NCBI GenBank assembly: GCA_022360105.1 | Contig: JAKSDL010000384.1 | Span: 1-26,868, forward strand | DNA: 26,868 nt | Source: Pseudomonadota bacterium | Lineage (GTDB): Bacteria > SAR324 > XYD2-FULL-50-16 > JAHJRI01 | Direction: 5' to 3' | In this document: in pieces, positions 16,819-24,602 of the stretch | Position numbering within the stretch: the first letter of the stretch is position 1 | Layout of the letters: every line of letters starts with the position of its first letter | Position numbers and translations under genes: made by a program | The notes under the pieces: model-generated | What the model saw: the letters and a program-made list of their open reading frames with translations, nothing else | Databases searched by the model: none | What the model was told of the DNA's origin: nothing

Positions 16819-17821
16819 CGGTGTCCTCCTCAAAACCAAAAACTGAATCTTCGCCCATAGATCGTGACTTTCGACCGGAAAAAGCGTGAATGGCGACACC
16901 TGCGAGAGTTACACCGAATGCACCCTGGGCTATCGTCGAAGCATTTCGGACGAAAAAGGAATTGATAGGAGCATTGTCGGCGTTAAGCTGCCCGAAGAGT
17001 CCTAACCCACTATTGTTGGGGTAGTCAGGTTCAGAACAACCTGTGCAGGGACTTCCGGCACTGACGCACCAGGATGCCGTGCCGTTCCATTTTTCAACAG
17101 CGCATGAATTTCTGGTTACCGGCCCCTTACAGCCAAGCAAATACAGGCAACCCTCTTTTTGTCCGTATCTCCGAACAAAATTTCCCTGTTCAAAGTCTCC
17201 ACGATATTGGCAACGTTCACAGATAACCTGAGAATAAAACATGTTGGGGCGGCGATATTCGTCCAACTCAGGTGGGCCATATAATTTCAGGTGGTTGAGT
17301 GCTCCAACCAGATGACGGATAGGAACCGGATTGCCGGGTAGTTTAAAATAAGGAGTTTCAACCAGGTAGAGCAATTCTTTTTCCAGGTCTAAAAAACCAT
17401 CCGGAGCCGATTGACTGTAGGAAGCTTCATTTCCCATCAGAATGGCAGCACGTGAAACGACTATTAAATCCTTAAGTAGTATATTAATTGGATCGTCCAA
17501 GTCTTGGGAGAAGTATCCATCAAGAATCAAAATGTGACCGCCCCCGTTTTCGCTACTTTCAATAGTAATTTCCTGAATATCCGGTGAATCAGATTCTATC
17601 AAAGTAAAATGCTTTTCCATAAATGTATGAAATCCCGGATAGCTCCAAACACCGGAACGATGAATGCCACTGCTTTGACCAAGCACCCAAATAATGGATT
17701 GCTTCGATTTCTCTGTTTCAGCCAGGAGATTGGATGAAAGCATATTTAGAAGCACAGGGGTTGTTAAACCGCCAATCATCATCTGCTGGATGAATTTTCT
17801 TCTGCTTAGATTAGTCGTCAT
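16811..17821 (-). CDS. [NiFe]-hydrogenase small-subunit homologue without the proximal cluster
   Basis: A 336-residue protein with an N-terminal Tat signal (SRRKFIQ at 6-12, hydrophobic segment to about 33) and a C-terminal membrane anchor (about 296-314). In the family, the proximal cluster cysteines lie in CxxC, GTCAS and PGCPP motifs; here they read SGIH (S51, H54), GNEAS (E132) and PGNPV (N164), so all four are lost. The distal site keeps C204, C225, C231, and its usual histidine is replaced by C201. The medial site keeps C240, C259, C262 and has C252 where the family has a proline. Both remaining sites are thus four-cysteine. Tat export would carry the folded large subunit with it. It is the first gene of the minus-strand unit. 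Confidence 0.9.
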   Translation of the reverse strand: MTTNLSRRKFIQQMMIGGLTTPVLLNMLSSNLLAETEKSKQSIIWVLGQSSGIHRSGVWSYPGFHTFMEKHFTLIESDSPDIQEITIESSENGGGHILILDGYFSQDLDDPINILLKDLIVVSRAAILMGNEASYSQSAPDGFLDLEKELLYLVETPYFKLPGNPVPIRHLVGALNHLKLYGPPELDEYRRPNMFYSQVICERCQYRGDFEQGNFVRRYGQKEGCLYLLGCKGPVTRNSCAVEKWNGTASWCVSAGSPCTGCSEPDYPNNSGLGLFGQLNADNAPINSFFVRNASTIAQGAFGVTLAGVAIHAFSGRKSRSMGEDSVFGFEEDTDE

Positions 17822-18333
17822 ACGGCTTAGGATAAAAATTTTCTTTTTTGTGTCATAAACATAAGATGCATCTTGACTACTTGAGCTTCAAGCCAGGATA
17901 CACTGATTAAATTGTCTTGACTACTCAGAGTCGATTTTTATGCATTTACGGACAATTCATAGTACATTGTCAATGCTGCCGATAAAAATCAATCCTCTCC
18001 TGGAGGATTCAAAGCGGAAGCCATAGGTAAAAGAACAGTCAATGGAATTATGAATGCCTCCGGAAAAGTCGGTTTATACATTTAAACAGGTGATAAATGT
18101 ACATGATCGGAGTGGTCAATAGTCAAGTGATGTGCTTAAAAAGCTGATCGATCTCATGGTTTTTAATTTCATGTGAAATGGTGACTAACGATTGATCACT
18201 GACATGCAAGAATGGAGAACAAAGACTTCCGACATTCAGGCCTCAAAATAAAAAGCGTTGCAATTTCCTACCAACTGGAAAACAATACTCAAAACCAATC
18301 TCATTTTTTAAAAACACTAGCTCACTGGTTATA
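17822..18333. other. Divergent intergenic region upstream of the hydrogenase-like unit
   Basis: 512 bases with no credible gene. It holds the promoter(s) for the minus-strand hydrogenase-like unit and the plus-strand gene at 18334, neither matching a standard consensus clearly. Visible structure includes a direct repeat TCTTGACTACT at 17871 and 17915, an inverted copy of its core (TAGTCAAG) at 18119-18126, and a short palindrome CATTG-T-CAATG just before a GCCGATAA string at 17978-17985. Confidence 0.55.
17871..17925. repeat. Direct repeat TCTTGACTACT upstream of the hydrogenase-like operon
   Basis: Two exact 11-base copies at 17871-17881 and 17915-17925, 44 bases apart, about four helical turns. 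They lie 50-105 bases upstream of the small-subunit start. This layout suits a pair of regulator binding sites on one face of the DNA. No known regulator is assigned. Confidence 0.5.
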
Positions 18334-18918
18334 ATGGCTTTATTCAATTTATTCGGGAAAAAACTCAAGGGAGAAAACAAGTACTTTAAATCCAGAGTAG
18401 CCGATGCTCGTCAGGAAGGTGACTCAGATGAACCCAAGGCTGATTCGAAACCAAAACCAGTTTCCCGGTCTGAATCCCGGGAACAATTCCCGCTGATCAG
18501 TGAACGAATTATTAACAAAACCTTGCTGACAGAATTGTTAAAGCTGATGCGAAATTATGACGTGCAGTCGACTGTGACAGTGTTAGCGAACACCCTGGAT
18601 ACCAATGCGCGTAAAGCAGCCATTATGATCAATAAGGGATACATTCCAAAAAGAATCGTCGCTTATCTGCAAAATATCAACATGCGAAACATAGAAGATT
18701 CCATCAAGCTGGCACGCAATGCAAGCGCCGAAGAAAATGGATTTGTTTCCGTTGATGAAAGGACTGCAGCAAATCTAAACCTTCCGCTAGGTTGCATGTT
18801 ATTGGGGATATATCATCATCTAAAGGATGAATTTGCGGTGGTTCTGGTCGCTAAGACCAGTCTGAAGGACAAGGAAAAATTTGTTGAAAAAGTCAGGGAA
18901 ACAATCAGACGATCTTAA
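18334..18918 (+). CDS. Unrecognised 194-residue protein next to fliI
   Basis: A cytoplasmic protein with no signal or membrane segment. Residues 1-50 are basic and low-complexity (FGKKLKGENKYFKSR, then a Glu/Lys/Pro/Ser region), residues about 55-125 look helical (LLTELLKLMRNYDVQS and onward), and about 130-194 look alpha/beta (FVSVDERTAANLNLPLG, FAVVLVAKTS). I do not recognise the family. It has no clear ribosome site. It is convergent with fliI, with 33 bases between the two stops, and divergent from the hydrogenase-like unit. The frame and base use look like a real gene, but its function is unknown. Confidence 0.7.
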   Translation: MALFNLFGKKLKGENKYFKSRVADARQEGDSDEPKADSKPKPVSRSESREQFPLISERIINKTLLTELLKLMRNYDVQSTVTVLANTLDTNARKAAIMINKGYIPKRIVAYLQNINMRNIEDSIKLARNASAEENGFVSVDERTAANLNLPLGCMLLGIYHHLKDEFAVVLVAKTSLKDKEKFVEKVRETIRRS

Positions 18919-18951
18919 CAGGCTGGCCGGAAATGACTATTCCGAAAAGTT

Positions 18952-20313
18952 CTATGCAGCGGGTTGTTCAAATTGATTTTGATTGGAATTGCCTTGAGGG
19001 TGATCTTGAAACATCTGTTCCAGCATGGCCTCACATTCCAGCAACAAGGCACTATCTAGAATACCCTGCCTCAAAAAACTATTTATTTCATCTATCTTTT
19101 TAATTGCGTAATCAATATTTGGATTCGAACCCTTTACATAGGCTCCAATATTGATTAAGTCCTCGGCTTCCTTGTACGTGGACAGGGTCTGAATTAGTCT
19201 CCTGGAATTCTCCTGATGGGTCGGAGAGGTTACATCGACCATTACCCTACTTTTTGAACGCAGTACATCGATGGCAGGATAATGCCCACGGGCTGCAATT
19301 TCCCGGTCCAAAAGGATATGACCATCCACAATAGAACGCACAGCATCCCCAATTGGATCCAGCGGATCATCTGCTTCCACTAACACCGTATAAAATCCTG
19401 TCAATGACCCTTTTGCAGCGGAATTTCCTGCTCTTTCCAATAATTTGGGGAGATAGGCAAAAACAGAGGGTGGGTAACCTTTGGTGGTTGGAGGTTCGCC
19501 GACAGCAAGCCCTATTTCCCTTTGTGCCATGGCGAAACGGGTTACACTGTCCATCATCAGCAACACATCTTTGCCTTGCTCCCGGAAATACTCAGCAATA
19601 GCTGTCGCAAGGAAGGCTCCTCGAATACGAACCAAAGGAGATTGATCAGAAGTTGCCGCTATTACAATGGAACGCTTTCGACCTTCCTCTCCAAGATCGC
19701 GCTCGATGAATTCTTTTACCTCACGCCCACGTTCACCAATCAATCCGATGATGTTTACATCCGCTGTAGTATTTCTGGCCATCATACCTAAAAGGACTGA
19801 TTTACCGACTCCTGAACCGGATAGAATAGCCAGGCGCTGTCCTTTTCCTGCCGTGAGAACCCCATTGATTGCTTTGATTCCAACATCAAGCGGACTATCG
19901 ATGCGTCGGCGTTGAAGCGGATTGATAGGCTCTTTGTACAGCGGAACTTTTGTGATTGCATCTATCGAACCCAATCCATCGATCGGATTTCCCATGCCGT
20001 CAATTGTTCTGCCTAACAAAGCATCACCGACAGTCACGGTCGGCTGGTCCGTGGTGGGAACAATTCTGCTTTGTGGTCCGATTCCCCTGATTTCGCCTAA
20101 TGGCATCACCAGTATCTTGTCATCCTTAAAGCCCACGGCTTCCCCAGGTACGATCTCGTTTGTAGAGGGATTGACAATGGAACAACTGCTGCCGATACGC
20201 AGGCCGGGATTGTGAGCTTTAATTAAAAAGCCGACAACTTCATCCACTTTGCCCTCAACTTTTTCCGGTTGAGTTTGTTCCATCAATTCTATGTAAGGCT
20301 TTATATCAAACAA
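18952..20313 (-). CDS. fliI: Flagellar export ATPase FliI
   Basis: A 453-residue F1-beta-like ATPase, close to the usual FliI length. The Walker A motif is SGSGVGKS at 165-172, the conserved GERGREV at 193-199, and Walker B LLMMD at 251-255, with QREIGLAVGEPPTTKGYPPSVF typical of FliI rather than F1. It energises unfolding and loading of export substrates at the flagellar gate together with FliH. The TTG at 20313 has an AGGT ribosome-like site 8 bases upstream; an ATG at 20283 would remove 10 residues. The C terminus has a Gln/Asn-rich tail. It is the last gene of the flgB operon as seen here; no fliJ follows in the window. Confidence 0.96.
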   Translation of the reverse strand: MFDIKPYIELMEQTQPEKVEGKVDEVVGFLIKAHNPGLRIGSSCSIVNPSTNEIVPGEAVGFKDDKILVMPLGEIRGIGPQSRIVPTTDQPTVTVGDALLGRTIDGMGNPIDGLGSIDAITKVPLYKEPINPLQRRRIDSPLDVGIKAINGVLTAGKGQRLAILSGSGVGKSVLLGMMARNTTADVNIIGLIGERGREVKEFIERDLGEEGRKRSIVIAATSDQSPLVRIRGAFLATAIAEYFREQGKDVLLMMDSVTRFAMAQREIGLAVGEPPTTKGYPPSVFAYLPKLLERAGNSAAKGSLTGFYTVLVEADDPLDPIGDAVRSIVDGHILLDREIAARGHYPAIDVLRSKSRVMVDVTSPTHQENSRRLIQTLSTYKEAEDLINIGAYVKGSNPNIDYAIKKIDEINSFLRQGILDSALLLECEAMLEQMFQDHPQGNSNQNQFEQPAA

Positions 20314-20334
20314 AATAGACCTATTGTTAACTGT

Positions 20335-21258
20335 TTAGGTAAAAAGACTTTTGCGATCATCCACGCACAGGTTGAGTCGTTCCTCAATTTCGTTGAACTG
20401 TTTTTGCAAACTGAGATCAATGTAGGAGAAATCGCTTTCAATAACTGGTCCGGCCGGGCTGACGGTGTCGTCAGATCGCACATTAACAACCTGGTTTTCA
20501 TCCAGAAAGCTCTCCAATTCACTTTGGTTGTCCAGGATAAATTGATACTCGACAGGGTGGACTTTTATCCTGATATTGCCTTTACCTTCGAAATGTTGCA
20601 TCGATTTTTTTAACAATCCTAAAACAAGCTTTTTGTCTGCCTTCAAATGTTTGTGGACAACTTTTTGAGCCATGAGGAGACTGAGGTGTACAATCTGATT
20701 TTCAAACTTTTGGGTCATCTGCTTTCGCAGGTTTTTCAGGTCATTTAAAAGTCCTAAAACCGCACCGGTGTTTTTTTCGTTTTCTACTTTGTGCTGCTTA
20801 ATGCCTTCTTCGAAGCCGGCTTTGAATCCTTCTTCATGCCCCTGCTTTCGGACCTCGTCTCTTGTATCTTCGGCATTTTGTATGATTTCCTGGGCTTTCT
20901 TTTCTGCCTCCATCCGCTTGATCAAGGCGGCTGCTAACTCAAGTTCAATTTCTGACCGAAACAGGTCGGTTTCATTGCGGACCTGCCGGGCATACTTGTC
21001 AACATCTTCCCGAATTCTTTTTGAGTAATCCTCAACATTGGTTAACAGGGTGTCAACCTCGTTGAACTCGGCAGAATTAAACTGGGAGTAGTCGACCCGT
21101 CGTTTCTTTTTTTTACCTTTGTCTTCTAGGATGTTGGCAACATAATCCTCGGGCTGGCTGGAGGAGTCATCTGCATCAGAAAAGCCTTGCATAGCCTCTT
21201 CAGCTTCTGTTGTATCTGTCGAGGCGTCTGCAAATTCAGGTGGTTTATAGTATTCCAT
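20335..21258 (-). CDS. fliH: Flagellar export ATPase regulator FliH
   Basis: A 307-residue protein. The N-terminal 70 residues are acidic and probably disordered (for example ATEDSSSQPED-like composition). A long charged coiled coil runs from about 70 to 180, and the C-terminal part (VHLSLLMAQKVVHKHLKADKKLV, RIKVHPVEYQFI, SYIDLSLQKQFNEIEERL) matches the FliH/V-ATPase E-subunit-like domain. FliH dimers bind FliI and tether it to the export apparatus. The gene is longer than E. coli fliH (228 residues) mainly through the N-terminal part. It follows fliF after only 21 bases, with no fliG between. Confidence 0.85.
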   Translation of the reverse strand: MEYYKPPEFADASTDTTEAEEAMQGFSDADDSSSQPEDYVANILEDKGKKKKRRVDYSQFNSAEFNEVDTLLTNVEDYSKRIREDVDKYARQVRNETDLFRSEIELELAAALIKRMEAEKKAQEIIQNAEDTRDEVRKQGHEEGFKAGFEEGIKQHKVENEKNTGAVLGLLNDLKNLRKQMTQKFENQIVHLSLLMAQKVVHKHLKADKKLVLGLLKKSMQHFEGKGNIRIKVHPVEYQFILDNQSELESFLDENQVVNVRSDDTVSPAGPVIESDFSYIDLSLQKQFNEIEERLNLCVDDRKSLFT

Positions 21259-21279
21259 AGATTCCCGTGAAGGTATCGA

Positions 21280-22914
21280 TTAAGTTCCTTTCTTTTCCCG
21301 CAACCAGTTTCTGATAAGTGTCGCAGTTTTGAGAGGATCTTGTCTTGCAATTTCGATAATTTTGTCTCTTGGTGGAATTCCAGTTTCCTTTTCTGTTGGA
21401 ATTTCGAGTTCTTCACCTTCAAGTTCACCAATGGTTGTAGGTAAGCCCATAAGCAGATCCAGATCTTCCGGCTTCGCGGAAAGCTTTTGAACCATGGGTC
21501 TGATAACCATGAAGATCAGGAGGACGATGATCACACCGACCAGGATGAAGCGGATCAGATCGATCACAAACTTCCTGGTAGCATCACGCTGATGTTGCTT
21601 CAGTTTTTCCTGTTCTACCAGGGGTTGTGAGAATTTCATGTTTTTAACGGTAATCGTATCCCCCCTGGATTCTTCGAAACCGACGGTTTGCCTGGCAACC
21701 AACTCAATGGTTTCCATCTCTTCCGGAGTTCTCGGCATGTATTGGGGACTGCCAATCACTTCTCCGCTTTCATCGCGGATGTATTCATAACGACCATCCA
21801 ATAACACGGCAACACTCATTCTAAGAATTTTGCCTGCGGATTTGGTACGGGTGATGTGTCGTTTACTGTTTACAAAATTGGTGCGTTTGGTTCGTTTGTT
21901 TACGGTGGACACATTGGCTACCTCACTGGCACCAGCCCTGACTTCCGGAGAATTGGAAGTTACTCCGGGAACACCAACAGGAATAGAGCGTGAACCGGTG
22001 GAATCTTCCGTGTTTACTTCTTCACTTAATACGGCGGATAAATCCGGATCGATCAGTTCTTCGGTAATTTCGCTGGAATCAAAATCCATTTTTACGGAAA
22101 CACGGACCTCAACTCGATCGGGACCGGTTATTTTTTCCAGTTGAGTCAACAATTTGTCTTGCAGTCGTTGCTCAACGACTTGTTGGTAGTGATAGTTCTT
22201 GTTTCGAATCTCTGCACTATCAGGATCAGTCAAACCTTTTGAAAGCAAACTACCGCTTTGGTCAGCAACTCTGACATCCTGTGGAGCCATACCTGCAATA
22301 GAACCCGAAACCAGGTTGATAATGGTGGTTACTTCTCTTTGGGTCAAACGTTGATTGTTTCCTACATCCACAACCACAGAAGCTGTCGGGTGCTTTTCTT
22401 CATCAAGGAATAGCGATTTTTCGGGAAGAGCCAGATTCACTTTTGCCGTGTTGATCATTTTAATCTGGGTGATTAATCTGGCCAACTCTCCTTCAAGTGC
22501 CCTTTTGTATTGGACTTTCTGTTGAAACTCGGTAGCCCCGAAGTTACTTTCGTCAAATATCTCCAAACCGACGATGCCGCCCATCTGAATGCCTGAAGAG
22601 GCAATATCCAGCCTAACCTTGTCAACCTGGGAGGCGGGAACCAGAATTGTATTTCCTCCTGGTTGGAGAACATATTCGATATTAAGCTCTTCCAGTTTGC
22701 GAACGATATTGCCGGCATCCTGTTGGGTCATTCCACTTACCAGCGGTGCCCACGTCACTTGTTGGGAGAAATAGACAAATGAAACCAGGCCGATCAGGAT
22801 CGCTCCCAAAGATGAAAAAAGAAAGATCTTTTTCGCGGTGGTTAAACCCTGGAAGAAATTCTGAAATTGTGTTTGAAAATCGGATACGAAATTATCAGCA
22901 GTTTGTTCAGCCAT
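21280..22914 (-). CDS. fliF: Flagellar MS-ring protein FliF
   Basis: A 544-residue membrane protein with two transmembrane helices: near the N terminus (IFLFSSLGAILIGLVSFVYF) and near the C terminus (FILVGVIIVLLIFMVI). Between them lie the periplasmic ring-building motifs with LVSGMTQQDAGNIVRKLEEL, LPEKSLFLDEEKHPTASVVV and IINLVSGSIAGMAPQDV. The last 35 residues (IIEIARQDPLKTATLIRNWL) are the FliG-binding tail, so a FliG partner must exist. I start it at the ATG at 22914, since the TTG three codons earlier lacks support and AAGGATTG lies upstream. It is the base of the flagellar structure in the inner membrane. Confidence 0.96.
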   Translation of the reverse strand: MAEQTADNFVSDFQTQFQNFFQGLTTAKKIFLFSSLGAILIGLVSFVYFSQQVTWAPLVSGMTQQDAGNIVRKLEELNIEYVLQPGGNTILVPASQVDKVRLDIASSGIQMGGIVGLEIFDESNFGATEFQQKVQYKRALEGELARLITQIKMINTAKVNLALPEKSLFLDEEKHPTASVVVDVGNNQRLTQREVTTIINLVSGSIAGMAPQDVRVADQSGSLLSKGLTDPDSAEIRNKNYHYQQVVEQRLQDKLLTQLEKITGPDRVEVRVSVKMDFDSSEITEELIDPDLSAVLSEEVNTEDSTGSRSIPVGVPGVTSNSPEVRAGASEVANVSTVNKRTKRTNFVNSKRHITRTKSAGKILRMSVAVLLDGRYEYIRDESGEVIGSPQYMPRTPEEMETIELVARQTVGFEESRGDTITVKNMKFSQPLVEQEKLKQHQRDATRKFVIDLIRFILVGVIIVLLIFMVIRPMVQKLSAKPEDLDLLMGLPTTIGELEGEELEIPTEKETGIPPRDKIIEIARQDPLKTATLIRNWLREKKGT

Positions 22915-22959
22915 CGCTTTCAATCCTTTTGTTTTGTTGCGTTATTACCTGGGTGTAGA

Positions 22960-23259
22960 TTAAACTTGCATTCTCATGATTTCCTGATAGGCACTGACAA
23001 TCTTATTGCGAACGGCCATCAACATTCGCAGGGAAACGTCTGCTTTTTCCATCGCCACTACTGTGCCGGAGACATCCTTGTTTTTACGTGTCATCAGATC
23101 AGCCACTTTTTTTTCAGCAAATACTTGGTCTTTGTTCACTTCATCAAACATTTTTTGAAAAGAATCGGATATGTGCTTTGCCGCTGATCTTGGTGTGCCA
23201 GGTCTTGGTACTTGGGTCTTTTGAACGGTGACCGAAGATTGTTGTATTGAGTTTGCCAT
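22960..23259 (-). CDS. fliE: Hook-basal body junction protein FliE
   Basis: A 99-residue protein with the FliE C-terminal signature: VVAMEKADVSLRMLMAVRNKIVSAYQEIMRMQV. FliE joins the MS ring to the rod. The position directly before fliF is the family norm. It has no cleavable signal, as expected for a flagellar export substrate, and starts at an ATG with a G-rich ribosome site upstream. Confidence 0.94.
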   Translation of the reverse strand: MANSIQQSSVTVQKTQVPRPGTPRSAAKHISDSFQKMFDEVNKDQVFAEKKVADLMTRKNKDVSGTVVAMEKADVSLRMLMAVRNKIVSAYQEIMRMQV

Positions 23260-23298
23260 GAATCTGCCCCCAGAAGTCGTTATTGATTAGCACTCAGA

Positions 23299-23637
23299 TT
23301 ATGATTGCTTCTTTTGGTTCATCGCTTCATATTGAGCAGCGATGTTTTTTGCCGTCTTGATAGATGATTTCCCGCTTGCGGAAAAATTTTCCACAACATT
23401 ATCCAAATTTCCTACCTTGTTCTTGGGAATGGTAGATTCGCCTGCTGGTTTGGGAGTGATTTGGACACCACTATTTTCCATCATTTTATTGATTTCACTA
23501 CCCATATTTTCAAGCTTTTTAACCGTCTGTAAAAGTTGGTCTTCAAACTTGGTATCCTGACTTTGCTGTGCGTTCTTTTTCCGAGCCTGGAGTTTGGCAT
23601 CGATTTTCAACAAGTCAATTTTATTAATTTCAGTCAT
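23299..23637 (-). CDS. Unrecognised 112-residue protein between flgC and fliE
   Basis: A small, Lys/Gln/Asn/Ser-rich, mostly helical protein with no cysteine, signal or membrane segment. Helix-forming stretches lie at about 5-60 (KIDLLKIDAKLQARKKN, FEDQLLQTVKKLENMGSEINKMM) and 85-110 (SSIKTAKNIAAQYEAMNQKK), separated by a Pro/Gly-rich linker. The ribosome site AAGGA is well placed 6 bases before the ATG, so it is probably translated. Position inside the rod/MS-ring operon suggests an export substrate or assembly factor. I do not recognise the family, and the slot is normally empty in flgB-flgC-fliE operons. Confidence 0.75.
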   Translation of the reverse strand: MTEINKIDLLKIDAKLQARKKNAQQSQDTKFEDQLLQTVKKLENMGSEINKMMENSGVQITPKPAGESTIPKNKVGNLDNVVENFSASGKSSIKTAKNIAAQYEAMNQKKQS

Positions 23638-23673
23638 CTTTTTTCCTTCTATCTAACATAAAAGGTTTATTTT

Positions 23674-24114
23674 TTATTTTCCGATTTCCAGGGTGCGAAG
23701 AATCATGTTTTTTGTTGCGTTGATCGAAGCAATATTTGCTTCGTAAGATCGTTTGGCAATCATAAGATTGGTCATTTCTTCAACGGCATCAATATTTGGT
23801 AGTTCAACGTATCCCTCTTCATTGGCGTCCGGATGAGTCGGATCATATTTCATTTTGGGAGGTCTGCTGTCTTCAACAACACCAACGACTTTGACATGCC
23901 TGGTTCCATCATCCGCTTCTTGCGATACCAGTTCTTCATGAAAAGATTTATCTGCCGGCATGGCGGCAAAAATGGCTTCTTTCCGTCGATAAGCGCCGCC
24001 ACCCGGCGTGCGAGTGGTGTTGATATTGGCAATATTGCTGGAAATGGTTTTCATCCTGGTTCGTTGAGCAGCTAAACCGGATGAACTGATCTCCATACTA
24101 TCAAACATTGACAT
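23674..24114 (-). CDS. flgC: Proximal rod protein FlgC
   Basis: A 146-residue rod protein with the FlgC signature: SMEISSSGLAAQRTRMKTISSNIANINTTRTPGGGAYRRK at the N terminus, and PNIDAVEEMTNLMIAKRSYEANIASINATKNMILRTLEI at the C terminus (motifs abbreviated in order of residues). Its ATG overlaps the flgB stop as TAATG, and the ribosome site GGAGG lies within the end of flgB, so translation is coupled. Confidence 0.95.
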   Translation of the reverse strand: MSMFDSMEISSSGLAAQRTRMKTISSNIANINTTRTPGGGAYRRKEAIFAAMPADKSFHEELVSQEADDGTRHVKVVGVVEDSRPPKMKYDPTHPDANEEGYVELPNIDAVEEMTNLMIAKRSYEANIASINATKNMILRTLEIGK

Positions 24115-24533
24115 TATCTACCTCCTTCCATGATTGCCGATTTTAGCAATCTGAATTTCCAGTTAACAGATCTTGCTGCGGCCTGGTACATCAATTGGTT
24201 TTCCGCCAGTTTAGCCATTTCCTTATCTAGATTTACCGTGTTACCGTCTATGCGTGGATCAGGGTTGTGACTGTTGATTTGTGAGCCGGTGACATCCTCA
24301 ATGGGAATTTCCTGTCGACCGTCAAAATGCCGGGGATCGGAAACTTGGAGATCTCCTGGTTTGTTACTGTATAAAGCCGTATCCAGGGCCTTTTCAAATA
24401 CGAGATCCTGTGCCCTGTAACCAGGGGTTTCACGGTTGGCAATATTAGCCGCAATCATGGAATTTCTTTTGGATCTTAATTCCATGGCTTTTTCCAGCAT
24501 TGCCATATTTCGATCAAATATTTTTACTGACAT
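24114..24533 (-). CDS. flgB: Proximal rod protein FlgB
   Basis: A 139-residue rod protein, the usual FlgB length. The N-terminal region has ALELRSKRNSMIAANIANRETPGYRAQD-type rod motifs, and the C terminus has EMAKLAENQLMYQAAARSVNWKFRLLKSAIMEGGR. It is the first gene of the second flagellar operon. An AAGGAT ribosome site lies about 6 bases before the ATG. Confidence 0.95.
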   Translation of the reverse strand: MSVKIFDRNMAMLEKAMELRSKRNSMIAANIANRETPGYRAQDLVFEKALDTALYSNKPGDLQVSDPRHFDGRQEIPIEDVTGSQINSHNPDPRIDGNTVNLDKEMAKLAENQLMYQAAARSVNWKFRLLKSAIMEGGR

Positions 24534-24602
24534 CTTTTATCCTTGCTTTTCAAGCTGTTACCAGTCATACAACGCGACGGTATTACGGGTTTAATCAAGA
24601 AA

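Noticed and set aside
14802..17821. Annotating the unit as an active uptake hydrogenase (hyaABC/hupSLC)
   Set aside because: All Ni-Fe ligands and the proximal-cluster cysteines are replaced, so H2 activity is not supported. I therefore gave no gene symbols.
14802..17821. Hydrogenase-like genes as a decaying pseudogene cluster
   Set aside because: All frames are open over full family length, with strong ribosome sites, coupled overlaps and retained Tat signal, anchor and cluster cysteines.
17957..17985. Possible sigma-28 promoter with a perfect GCCGATAA at 17978-17985
   Set aside because: The -35 region at the right distance reads ATAG rather than TAAA, and it is about 350 bases from the next plus-strand gene.
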